Shown here one piece after another: positions 8,047 to 15,151 of a stretch of 21,503 nucleotides of DNA. Each line of letters begins with the position of its first letter. Within the stretch, counting starts at the first letter, position 1. The translations under genes were made by a program, and so were the position numbers. This DNA is from Chloroflexota bacterium (GTDB lineage: Bacteria; Chloroflexota; Dehalococcoidia; SM23-28-2; RBG-16-64-32). Under the pieces are notes generated by a model. The model saw only the letters and a list, made by a program, of their open reading frames with translations. It had not been told where the DNA came from and did no database searches. The stretch is taken from the NCBI GenBank assembly GCA_005880055.1, contig VBJS01000071.1, positions 1 through 21,503 on the forward strand, written 5' to 3'.

Positions 8047-8131
8047 TCGGGGGACGCCCCCGAACCCCCGGCCTCGCTCGCTGCGCTCGGCTCGGCGCAA
8101 TTGATCGCCCACTCCGAACGGCTTCGTTCGG
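8047..8131. repeat. GC-rich palindromic cluster in the nuoM/nuoN gap
   Basis: Three structures lie in a row. TCGGGGG (8047-8053) pairs perfectly with CCCCCGA (8057-8063) over a 3-nt loop. A CTCGCTCGCTGCGCTCGG-type tract covers 8073-8090. CCGAACG (8114-8120) pairs perfectly with CGTTCGG (8125-8131) over GCTT. This style is unlike copies A-E and looks like a second REP-type element. Together with copy E it fills the 358-bp gap 7825-8182; no gene is credible there. Confidence 0.6.
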
Positions 8132-8182
8132 GGGCGGGAGGTTGAGCCATGTTCGGGGTGATTTGGAAGGGGCACGCCCGCG

Positions 8183-9664
8183 ATGACGGGCACTCTGCAC
8201 CTCAACTGGTGGCTGCTGGCGCCGGAGTACATCCTTTGCGCCTACGCTGCGCTGCTGGTGCTTATCGACCTGTTCTCCAACCGGGCGCAGAAGGAGATGC
8301 TTGGATACGTCGCGGCGGGCGGCTGCGCGCTGTCGGCGGCGGTCTCGCTGATCTGGGTGGACGACAAGAAGGATTTCGCTAACCTGATCGATGTCGACAA
8401 CTACACGACGCTCTTCCGCGTCTTCTTTGCCGGCATCGGCTTCTTCGCCTGCATCGCCTCCGCCCGCTACGTGAAGGACCGCCTGCTGCACGCAGGGGAG
8501 TACTACGCCTTAATCCTGCTCGCCGTTGTGGGCGCCAACGGGATGGCGGCCGCGCGGGAGTTGTTGACGGCGTACATTTCGCTGGAGCTGCTCTCGTTCA
8601 GCCTCTACGTGCTGACCTCGTACGCCAAGTTCGACCTGCGGTCCAACGAGGGCGGATTGAAGTACATGCTGCTCGGCGCTTTCTCTTCGGCGATCTTCCT
8701 CTACGGCGTGAGCCTGGTCTACGGCGCAACCGGCAGCACGGAATTCGCTGCGATCGGCGACAAGCTGGCGGGCGGCACCGGCGGCATTCGGGAGGGCCTG
8801 TTCCTGGGGCTTTCGCTGATGATCGCCGGGCTAGGGTTCAAGGTGGCGGCGGTTCCGTTCCACATGTGGACACCGGATGCTTACGAGGGCGCGCCGCTGC
8901 CGGTCACGGCGTACATCTCGGCAATCTCCAAGTCGGCCGGATTCGCGCTTTTCTTGAAGCTGTTCACGGAGAGCTTCCTGCCACTGATCGACGACTGGCG
9001 CTACTTCATCGCGGCGCTTAGCGCCGCAACGATGGCGCTGGGCAACTTCGTGGCGATTCAGCAACACAACATCAAGCGGCTGCTGGCATACTCTAGCATC
9101 GGGCAGGTAGGGTACCTGCTGATGGGAATCGCGGCTCTCTCGCCGGCCGCGGGGAGCGCCCTGGTGCTGCACATGGTGGGCTATGCGGCGACCAACCTTG
9201 CGGCATTCGTCTGCATCATCATCTTCTACAACTGGACGGGGAAAGAGGAGATCAAGGATTTCGCGGGGCTGGCAGAACGGGCGCCGTTCCTCGCGCTTTC
9301 GCTGTCGATCGCGCTCTTTTCGTTGGCGGGCATGCCGCTCTTTGCCGGGTTCGCTACGAAATTCATCCTGTTCCAGTCAGCAGCGGATCAGGGTCTGCTG
9401 TGGCTGGCCGGAGTAGCGGTGTTCTTCAGCTTCGTGTCGCTGTACTACTACCTGATAGTGATCAAGGAGATGTACCTGGAGAAGCCCGATGAGGCGCGGC
9501 GGTTCCCCATTCCCTGGCGCGAGTACGCCGCCGTCGCGGTCCTGATCGGCGCCGTCTTCCTTGTCGGCCTGTACCCGCGGCCCGTCTACGACCTAGTGGA
9601 GAGCAGCACAAACGTCGTCTTCCAGCAGGCGCCCGGCGGCCAGCAAGCGGCGGCTCAGCGCTAG
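8183..9664 (+). CDS. nuoN: NADH-quinone oxidoreductase subunit N
   Basis: NuoN is the antiporter-like proton-pumping subunit nearest to NuoK in the complex I membrane arm. The product is 493 residues with about fourteen hydrophobic helices. The signature FHMWTPDAYEGAPLPVTAYI, running on into SAISKSAGFALFLK, starts near residue 226, and NIKRLLAYSSIGQVGYLLMG is near 295. A GGAAGGGG at 8165-8172 precedes the ATG by 10 nt. This is the last nuo gene of the run; a GC hairpin without a T-tract follows at 9689-9713. The Ala/Gln-rich final residues look variable. Confidence 0.97.
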   Translation: MTGTLHLNWWLLAPEYILCAYAALLVLIDLFSNRAQKEMLGYVAAGGCALSAAVSLIWVDDKKDFANLIDVDNYTTLFRVFFAGIGFFACIASARYVKDRLLHAGEYYALILLAVVGANGMAAARELLTAYISLELLSFSLYVLTSYAKFDLRSNEGGLKYMLLGAFSSAIFLYGVSLVYGATGSTEFAAIGDKLAGGTGGIREGLFLGLSLMIAGLGFKVAAVPFHMWTPDAYEGAPLPVTAYISAISKSAGFALFLKLFTESFLPLIDDWRYFIAALSAATMALGNFVAIQQHNIKRLLAYSSIGQVGYLLMGIAALSPAAGSALVLHMVGYAATNLAAFVCIIIFYNWTGKEEIKDFAGLAERAPFLALSLSIALFSLAGMPLFAGFATKFILFQSAADQGLLWLAGVAVFFSFVSLYYYLIVIKEMYLEKPDEARRFPIPWREYAAVAVLIGAVFLVGLYPRPVYDLVESSTNVVFQQAPGGQQAAAQR

Positions 9665-9688
9665 CCGGAAGGGGAGATCAACGCCGGA

Positions 9689-9713
9689 GCAGGCAGCGGG
9701 GCACGCCGCCTGC
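9689..9713. other. GC stem-loop downstream of nuoN
   Basis: GCAGGC (9689-9694) plus GCG (9696-9698) pairs with CGC (9704-9706) plus GCCTGC (9708-9713), with one A/C mismatch and a 5-nt loop. It could mark the end of the nuo transcript or protect its 3' end. There is no T-rich tail on either strand, so calling it an intrinsic terminator would be too strong. Confidence 0.4.
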
Positions 9714-9719
9714 GCAGAG

Positions 9720-9809
9720 TTACGCCGTTACCGGGAGGCCGGCGCGCGTCCAGGCGCCCATGCCACTAGCCAAGTTGCGGACGTCTCTGAAGCAGTTTTG
9801 GAAGTCGCG
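9720..9809 (-). pseudogene. Rhodanese-domain C-terminal remnant
   Basis: Read on the - strand, 30 codons encode a peptide ending in NLASGMGAWTRAGLPVT-Ala and a TAA stop at 9720-9722. This is the usual end of a single-domain rhodanese (a sulfurtransferase fold: V-x-NL-x-GGM-x-AW-x-x-AGLPV). The frame is closed upstream by TAG at 9810-9812, and the Cys active-site loop and N-terminal half are absent. An ATG at 9815-9817 (-) with an ideal AAGGAGGT 8 nt upstream sits just before it, but in a different frame. I read this as the fused start and end of a gene that lost its middle. The family call rests on about 20 residues. Confidence 0.6.
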
Positions 9810-9823
9810 CTAGTCATGTATAG

Positions 9824-9878
9824 CACCTCCTTGTGTTCACTCCCCCTGACGGCTAGACTTTCGCGTTGAGAGGAGGTG
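9824..9878. other. Inverted pair of Shine-Dalgarno-like octamers
   Basis: CACCTCCT (9824-9831) and AGGAGGTG (9871-9878) are perfect inverted complements 39 nt apart. The left one, read on the - strand, is well placed for the ATG at 9815-9817. The right one, on the + strand, leads only to the very short GTG-GTG-AGC-TGA. They could be relics of a divergent gene pair or form a long-range hairpin in the DUF1326 leader. The rest of the gap 9665-9947 holds the rhodanese remnant and the DUF1326 ribosome binding site. Confidence 0.35.
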
Positions 9879-9947
9879 GTGAGCTGATCTTGCAAAGACA
9901 TTCACGGCCCCCGTTCAACGCTTGTCAATCTCAGAAGGAGTTTAACC

Positions 9948-10556
9948 GTGGCTTACAATCTTGAAGGAACACTCCTGGAAGTTTGCACCTGCAACGTCCT
10001 TTGCCCCTGCTGGATCGGCGAAGACCCGGATGGCGACGGAACTTGCGATTCCGTCATGGCCTGGCACGTTGACCAGGGAACCGTGAACGGCACCGCGGTC
10101 ACCGGGCGCACTGTCGCAGTCGTCACTCACATCCCCGGGAACGTCCTCAAGGGAAACTGGAAGGTCGCGTTGTTCGTGGATGACAAGGCCAGCGATGAGC
10201 AGAATCAAGCTCTCCTGGACGCGTGGACAGGAAAGCTTGGTGGCCCTCTCGCCGACACCGCGTCGCTGATTGGCGAAGTCGTCGCCGTAGAGCGGGTTCC
10301 GATCACGTACGAGCTCAAGGAGGGCAAGGGGATGCTAAAGATCGGCACCGTCGCCGATACCGAGATGGAGCCGTACAGAGGTCCAACGGGCGTTGTTACC
10401 ACTCTCAACGAAAGCATCTTCACCACGATTCCGGGTGCGCCGGCGTGGGTAGCAAAGGCCTCGAAGTACGTGCGGAAGAGCTCTCAGTACGGCATGAAGG
10501 ACATCGACCTGCAGGGCCACAACGCCATCCAGGGCAGCTTCCGCTTCGTGGCCTAG
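9948..10556 (+). CDS. DUF1326-family Cys-rich protein
   Basis: Function unknown. The 202-residue product matches my recollection of the DUF1326 family: an N-terminal Cys-rich motif with C13, C15, C19, C21 and C33 (CTCNVLCPCW followed by GDGTCDSVMAWHVDQG), a TVAVVTHIPGNVLKGNW segment, and a mid-region with VDDKASDEQNQAL. The CxC-x3-CPC arrangement suggests metal or thiol chemistry, but that is inference. There is no signal peptide or membrane segment. The GTG start at 9948 has AAGGAG (9935-9940) 7 nt upstream. It leads a run with the DUF2182 membrane protein 74 nt downstream, a pairing I recall from other genomes, and then a sulfite-oxidase-like gene. Confidence 0.85.
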   Translation: MAYNLEGTLLEVCTCNVLCPCWIGEDPDGDGTCDSVMAWHVDQGTVNGTAVTGRTVAVVTHIPGNVLKGNWKVALFVDDKASDEQNQALLDAWTGKLGGPLADTASLIGEVVAVERVPITYELKEGKGMLKIGTVADTEMEPYRGPTGVVTTLNESIFTTIPGAPAWVAKASKYVRKSSQYGMKDIDLQGHNAIQGSFRFVA

Positions 10557-10630
10557 ATGTCGTGGCCGGCTGACTCTGCCCCGGGCCCTGGCCAGCGCGG
10601 CGACGGGATTAGCCGTGCCCAAACAGACGG

Positions 10631-11413
10631 ATGCTAGCCCCTCGCGTCGATAACCGGCCCTACTTCCTGCCCCTCCTGCTGGGGACGGTAGTGCTTGCCT
10701 GGGTCGTCCTCTTCGCCTGGGGACAGTCGCCGTACAGCGAGTACCTCAGCCATGAAGAGCTCGGGCAGGCGAACCTCGGTCTCACCGCCCGCGGCCTGCT
10801 GGTCGCCGTCGCCTTCGTCTCCGGCTGGACGCTCATGACCTTCGCCATGATGCTGCCCACCAGCCTGCCGCTGATTAATATGTTCGCCCGGATGGTGCGG
10901 CAGCGACGGAACTCCCGGCGGCTGGTAGCGCTACTCGTGCTCGGCTACGTGGGCACTTGGGCGCTCTTCGGCCTGGCAGCTCACACCGGCGACCGCTTCA
11001 TACACGTCGCCGTCGACCGCAGTGAGTGGTTGGACGACCGCTCCTGGCTGATCGCCGCCGTCACGTTCTTGGTAGCGGGCGCCTATCAATTCACGCCGCT
11101 GAAGTACCACTGTCTGGACAAGTGCCGCTCGCCGTTTAGCTTTATCAACTCGCACTGGTCCGGCCTCAGCGAGCGCCGCGAGGCCTTCCTCCTCGGCGTA
11201 AACCACGGCGTTTTCTGCGTCGGCTGCTGCTGGTCGATCATGCTGCTGATGTTCGCCTTCGGCGTCGGCAACCTGGGCTGGATGCTGCTGTTGGGCGGCG
11301 TCATGGCGGTCGAGAAGAACGCCACCTGGGGCCGGAGCCTGAGCGCGCCGCTGGGCGTTGCGCTGCTGGCGATTGGGTTGCTGATGGTGGCCTGGAACGC
11401 CGGTCTCGCGTGA
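10631..11413 (+). CDS. DUF2182-family polytopic membrane protein, predicted metal-binding
   Basis: Function unknown; described in family records as a predicted metal-binding integral membrane protein. The product is 260 residues with about six hydrophobic segments. Conserved-looking features are M69-T-F-A-M-M-L-P76, the YHCLDKCRSP loop (H160, C161, C165), HGVFCVGCCW (H192, C196, C199, C200) running into a membrane helix, and GWMLLLGGVMAVEKN with E228-K229 near the C-terminus. The Cys and His sets would suit binding of a soft metal or thiol exchange at the membrane. Its TGA (11411-11413) overlaps the GTG start of the next gene by four bases, so the two are probably co-translated. No strong ribosome binding site precedes its own ATG. 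Confidence 0.85.
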   Translation: MLAPRVDNRPYFLPLLLGTVVLAWVVLFAWGQSPYSEYLSHEELGQANLGLTARGLLVAVAFVSGWTLMTFAMMLPTSLPLINMFARMVRQRRNSRRLVALLVLGYVGTWALFGLAAHTGDRFIHVAVDRSEWLDDRSWLIAAVTFLVAGAYQFTPLKYHCLDKCRSPFSFINSHWSGLSERREAFLLGVNHGVFCVGCCWSIMLLMFAFGVGNLGWMLLLGGVMAVEKNATWGRSLSAPLGVALLAIGLLMVAWNAGLA

Positions 11414-12494
11414 CCCGAGAGAAGACGGCGCCGGACCTGCCCGTCGTCGGTGATGGCAGCGGCGTGGCGCCGGGCGCCGAGTTCTATCCGGAAGAGGTGC
11501 GGCTGGCGCTGCGCAACCGGGGGATGCCCCTGGAGGCGCTGCGCTACGACATCACGCCGGTGGGAATGCACTACCTGCTTGTGCATTTCGATATCCCGGA
11601 CGTGATTGCGGACGATTGGCGGTTGGAGGTCGGCGGCCTGGTCTCGCGGCCGCTCTCGTTGTCACTCGACGAGCTAAGGAAGCGTCCGAAAGTCACGCTG
11701 CCGGTGACAATGGAGTGCGCAGGTAACGGGCGCGCCTTGATGGCGCCGCGGCCGGTCAGCCAGCCGTGGCATGCGGAGGCGATCGGCACGGCAGAGTGGG
11801 CCGGCACGCCGCTGCGTGGCCTGCTGGAGGATGCCGGTGTGAAGGATGACGCGATCGAGATTCTGTTCACCGGGCTGGACCGCGGCGTGCAGGGGGACGT
11901 GGTGCAGTGGTACCAGCGCAGCCTGACGGTTCAAGAGGCAATGCGCTCCGAAGGGCTGCTGTCCTACGAGACGGCTATCCGCTCCGGCTGCTGGTGCCGG
12001 GTTGGTACGGCATGACCAGCGTGAAGTGGCTGGCGGGCATCGAGGCGATCGCCGAGCCGTTCGAGGGCTACCAGATGACCGGCTCGTACCGGTATTCGCA
12101 GTCCCTTGATGAGCTGGGCGAGCCGGTGAGCCTGATCAACGTGCGCGCCCTCATGGTCCCGCCCGGCATCCCGGACTTCATGACGCGGGTGCGCCTGGTG
12201 GCGGCGGGGACGGCGACGATTAGCGGCCGCGCCTGGGCCGGGCGGCTGGACGTTTCGCGCGTGGACGTCAGCACCGACGGCGGGGCGACGTGGTCCAAGG
12301 CATCGCTCGGCGATCCTGTCTCGCCATACGCCTGGCGGCCGTGGCGCTTCGAGTGGGAAGCGAAGCCCGGGCGGTACACACTGTGCGTGCGGGCGACCGA
12401 CAGCGAGGGCAACGAGCAGCCGTTGGAGCAACGCTGGAACGCCCACGGAATGGGGAATAACGTCTGTCAACGGGTGGAAGTGCTGGTGGAGTGA
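11410..12494 (+). pseudogene. Sulfite-oxidase-family molybdopterin enzyme, frameshifted
   Basis: Two adjacent frames together make one enzyme of the sulfite oxidase/SorA-like fold. Frame one (11410-11970) gives the Mo-cofactor domain with MECAGNGR, whose Cys103 is the expected molybdenum ligand. Frame two (11973-12494) resumes at GYPLRLLVPGWYGMTSVKWL and carries the dimerisation domain with RVDVSTDGGATW and RYTLCVRATDSEGNEQP. The switch falls right after LLSYE: family members normally have about ten residues of the MNG-x-PLP-x-x-HG type there, and only two bases remain, which fits loss of about 28 nt. No Tat signal or heme domain is present. It overlaps the DUF2182 stop. Everything else is intact, so this is a recent lesion or an assembly error. 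Confidence 0.85.
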
Positions 12495-12526
12495 CGGCCT
12501 CACTCGTTCCGTATTTCACAAACGAC

Positions 12527-12535
12527 TGGTAGAAT
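12527..12535 (+). promoter_or_regulatory. Extended -10 promoter candidate for the prenyltransferase gene
   Basis: TGG followed by TAGAAT (12530-12535) matches the extended -10 form TG-N-TATAAT with one mismatch. The -35 region is poor, as extended -10 promoters allow. It lies 47 nt before the ATG and just after the sulfite oxidase stop, so the prenyltransferase probably has its own transcript. Confidence 0.45.
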
Positions 12536-12582
12536 GTAATCCGCGTGGCGGCCTTCCACTCGGCCGTCGCCGGAGGCATCAG

Positions 12583-13611
12583 ATGACGAGCGCAACCCGC
12601 GCAGCCCCAACAGACACTCTATCAGGCCCCAGGCTCTGGTTGCGGGCGCTTTACACCGTTCCGCGCGTCGATACAGCGGCGGTGGACCCGCTGAGCCGCT
12701 GGCTGATCCTGGGCCGCGTGTCCGTCGTTGTTATGAGCGCCATCTCGGCTCTTATCGGCGGCATGCTGGCGATACGCGACGACGAGTTCAGCCTGCCGCT
12801 CCTCCTGCTGGTCGTGCTCGGGCTGGTGCTTGCGCACACCGGGTCAAACCTCGTAAACGACTTCTGGGACTACCGCCACGGGATCGACTCGCCGGACTCG
12901 CCGCGCGTGAATTACGGTCCTCATCCGTTCAGCGCGGAGCCGCACAGCGTACGAGAGTTCGCACTGGTTACCTTCCTGGTCCTGGCGGGGGCAACCATCA
13001 TCGGAGTGGCGCTTGTTATCACCTCCGGGCCCGGCGTTCTGCTCTTTGCGCTAACCGGCGCGCTTTTGCTGATCTTCTACTCAGGCGGGCCGTACCCGCT
13101 GAAATACGTCGGGCTGGGCGAGATCGCAGTGTTCGTGATCTGGGGGCCGCTAATGATCGGCGGCACGTACTACGTGATGGCGCAGTCGCTACCGGCCTGG
13201 GTCCTGCTGGCCTCGGTGCCGTACGGGCTCGGCGTCACGACTGTGCTCTTCGGCAAGCACCTGGACAAGCTCGACTTCGACCGCTCGAAGGGCATCCGCA
13301 CGATGCCGATTCTACTCGGAGAAGGGCTTGCCCGGCGGGTGACGGTTGCACTCTCGGTGTTGATGTACGTTTCCGCAGCCGCGTTGGCTGTATGGCAGGG
13401 GATGTGGCTGCTTGTCCTTGTCGCCGGCGCGCTCCCGCTGCTATCTCTCGTTATTCGCATCTACCGCTCGCCGAAGCCGGAGCAGCCGCCGGACGGCTAT
13501 CGCGGCTGGCCGCTGTGGTTCGTGGGCGCTGCGTTCATCCACAACCGGCGCTTCGGGCTGCTGTTCGTGGCTGGGCTGGCGCTTCAGTTGACCGCCGAGG
13601 CCATAATCTAG
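12583..13611 (+). CDS. UbiA-family prenyltransferase, MenA-like
   Basis: Membrane enzyme that transfers a prenyl chain to an aromatic acceptor. The 342-residue product has about nine hydrophobic segments and both Asp-rich motifs of the family. The first is NDFWDYRHGID (N92, D93, D96, D102). The second is DKLDFDRSKG at about residues 228-237, followed by IRTMPILLG. These bind the Mg-diphosphate of the prenyl donor. The second motif and overall layout resemble 1,4-dihydroxy-2-naphthoate prenyltransferases, so a role in menaquinone synthesis, supplying the acceptor for the complex I upstream, is plausible. I leave the symbol blank because other UbiA members (chlorophyll, heme O, tocopherol types) cannot be ruled out by motif alone. 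Confidence 0.85.
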   Translation: MTSATRAAPTDTLSGPRLWLRALYTVPRVDTAAVDPLSRWLILGRVSVVVMSAISALIGGMLAIRDDEFSLPLLLLVVLGLVLAHTGSNLVNDFWDYRHGIDSPDSPRVNYGPHPFSAEPHSVREFALVTFLVLAGATIIGVALVITSGPGVLLFALTGALLLIFYSGGPYPLKYVGLGEIAVFVIWGPLMIGGTYYVMAQSLPAWVLLASVPYGLGVTTVLFGKHLDKLDFDRSKGIRTMPILLGEGLARRVTVALSVLMYVSAAALAVWQGMWLLVLVAGALPLLSLVIRIYRSPKPEQPPDGYRGWPLWFVGAAFIHNRRFGLLFVAGLALQLTAEAII

Positions 13612-13626
13612 CCCCAGGGTTGCCGG

Positions 13627-13854
13627 TTAGGGCGTCCGGCGGTGCGGGCGCCAGTCACGCGCCTCCGCCTCACAGGCCGGCGGCGCGGCCCAGGACTCCA
13701 GGCCCTCTCCCATCTCCCTGAGCAGCCGGCCTGTGCGCCGGATGATCGCAGCGGCAGCAGGCCTTCGGGGAGGTTCGGCCACCAGCTTCGGCCGCCATGG
13801 ACGCTCGTTCTCCAGCTGGCGGAGCTTCTGTCTAACGTAGATGTCGTCCCACAT
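13627..13854 (-). CDS. Small basic hypothetical protein downstream of the ArsR regulator
   Basis: I do not recognise this 75-residue protein. It opens MWDDIYVRQKLRQLENERPW, is Arg-rich, and contains a likely amphipathic helix around IIRRTGRLLREMGEGLESWA; there is no membrane segment. Support for its being real is position: the ATG at 13854 lies 13 nt after the regulator's stop, and the purine-rich AAGGGAG overlapping that region gives a properly spaced ribosome binding site. Its end is 15 nt from the convergent prenyltransferase stop. The last 20 residues are low-complexity, and high-GC DNA makes chance ORFs common. Confidence 0.5.
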   Translation of the reverse strand: MWDDIYVRQKLRQLENERPWRPKLVAEPPRRPAAAAIIRRTGRLLREMGEGLESWAAPPACEAEARDWRPHRRTP

Positions 13855-13867
13855 GTGCTGTCTCCCT

Positions 13868-14896
13868 TCAGCGCCCGATTGCGGGCGAGAAAATATCCAG
13901 GGTCTTAGTCAGCTCGCCCCGCATCTGCGGGTTGAGCGAGAAGAACTTCATGCTGTTCTGGCGGCGGGCGGTCACCAGTCCCACCGCCTTCATGAACGAT
14001 AGGTGCCGGGATACGACCGACTGGTGGATGCCGGTGCGTTCGACGATCTCCTGCGCGTACATCTCGCGCTCGCGGAGGAGTCCCAGGATGCGGAGGCGCT
14101 GTTCATCGCTGAGCGCTTTGTGAATCCGCGCCAGCTTTGTGATCTCAGCTTCCTCCGTAGACTCGCCACGGAACTCCGGCTCGAGCGGGTAGTAGAGGAC
14201 GTGGACTCCGCCGGCGATGGCGCAGGAGTTGTAGGGACCCATATCCAGCGAGGGCATGAAGACATGGCGCTGGAAAGGTCCCGGACAGACGGCCTCCAAG
14301 CACGACTTCTCCCGGCCCGTAAGCCGCGTCGCTATCTGAGCGGGATCCCCGGTCTCGAAGCGGTGCGCGGCGACGCTGCGTTCCAGCGCGGGCAACCGGT
14401 GGGGCAGCTCCTTGACATAGTGCTCGTGGTAAACGCGGTCTATGAGGGTGATCATGCGCTCGCGCAGATCCTCGGGCCGGTCGAAGGCGGCCATTATGGC
14501 GTCGGCATCGCGGTCATCGAAGCTACGCATGCGGCGCTCGATGGCCTGCTTCGGTTCCAGCGGTTGGTACTCGGCGACCTCCGCCGGCTCCGGGTAACGG
14601 AAGGTGGTCAGGTAAACCAGGCCCTGGACGCCGGGCGCTGATTCCAGGTCGCCAAAACCGGCGGGAATGTCACGGAGGTATTGCAGGACAGAATCCACAT
14701 TCCGCCAGCGCTCGGGAGCGGCTGACAGGTTGTCGCCGAGTGTGCCCATGATCCCGGGGTCGCCGGCCGGATAGTTGTAGAGGTAATCGAGGTCGGCGAG
14801 GAGGTCCGGCGCCATCTGATCGCGAAGAGCACTGGGCCAGCCATCGATACCCTCGATCTGCGGGACGAGGCTAGCGAAATACATCGCGTTCAGCAT
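13868..14896 (-). CDS. ArsR-family transcriptional regulator with large N-terminal domain
   Basis: The 342-residue product has a C-terminal winged-helix domain at about residues 250-330: KALSDEQRLRILGLL, then YAQEIVERTGIHQSVVSRHL as the recognition helix region and GLVTARRQNSMKFFSLN as the wing. The N-terminal 240 residues form a separate mostly helical domain of a kind seen in some long ArsR regulators (DUF5937-like, from memory) and may sense a ligand. No obvious Cys metal site is in the DNA-binding part. The ATG at 14896 lacks a ribosome binding site of its own and overlaps the stop of a 14-codon leader ORF. A strong promoter with an overlapping palindrome lies upstream, suggesting autoregulation. 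Confidence 0.88.
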   Translation of the reverse strand: MLNAMYFASLVPQIEGIDGWPSALRDQMAPDLLADLDYLYNYPAGDPGIMGTLGDNLSAAPERWRNVDSVLQYLRDIPAGFGDLESAPGVQGLVYLTTFRYPEPAEVAEYQPLEPKQAIERRMRSFDDRDADAIMAAFDRPEDLRERMITLIDRVYHEHYVKELPHRLPALERSVAAHRFETGDPAQIATRLTGREKSCLEAVCPGPFQRHVFMPSLDMGPYNSCAIAGGVHVLYYPLEPEFRGESTEEAEITKLARIHKALSDEQRLRILGLLREREMYAQEIVERTGIHQSVVSRHLSFMKAVGLVTARRQNSMKFFSLNPQMRGELTKTLDIFSPAIGR

Positions 14897-14934
14897 GTCC
14901 AGGTTGTTGGTTCGGCTTGGGCTAGACGTGGCAT
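14890..14934 (-). CDS. 14-codon leader ORF overlapping the ArsR start
   Basis: Encodes MPRLAQAEPTTWTC. It has a good GAGGAA ribosome binding site (14939-14944, - strand), whereas the regulator's own ATG has none. Its TGA overlaps the regulator start as ATGCTGA, a classic arrangement for translational coupling. No attenuator hairpin is evident, so coupling is the likelier role than peptide-dependent control. Confidence 0.45.
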   Translation of the reverse strand: MPRLAQAEPTTWTC

Positions 14935-14951
14935 CTGTTTCCTCTTATAGG

Positions 14952-14973
14952 TATATGCTGTAATGAGCATATA
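14952..14973. promoter_or_regulatory. Operator palindrome at the ArsR promoter
   Basis: TATATGCT (14952-14959) and AGCATATA (14966-14973) are perfect inverted repeats around a 6-nt spacer, with weaker GGTAT...ATACC flanking symmetry. The site covers the -10 hexamer of the regulator promoter. Binding of the dimeric ArsR-family protein would block transcription, so autorepression is the simple reading. Confidence 0.75.
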
Positions 14974-14994
14974 GGGATACCATGGCTTTGTCAA
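14966..14994 (-). promoter_or_regulatory. Sigma70-type promoter of the ArsR gene
   Basis: On the - strand, TTGACA (14994-14989) is a perfect -35. It is followed after exactly 17 nt by TATGCT (14971-14966), a 4-of-6 match to TATAAT. Transcription would start near 14958 and run into the leader ORF at 14934. Confidence 0.65.
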
Positions 14995-15151
14995 CCCCAT
15001 CGGCGGTTCGGGACCCTGCCCGGTAATCATCTGTAACGATTTTGCAATCCCTGTCTGGCGGCCCCGGCAATCGCTTACCGGATGCTGAACGTATGTCGCA
15101 TCGAGAGTTGGTTGGCTGCGCTTTCCACGCAGCGGAGTTAAGGAGGTCCTC

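Noticed and set aside
10557..10637. 26-codon ORF directly after the DUF1326 stop
   Set aside because: It overlaps the DUF2182 start but has no ribosome binding site or recognisable sequence, so it is not listed as a gene.
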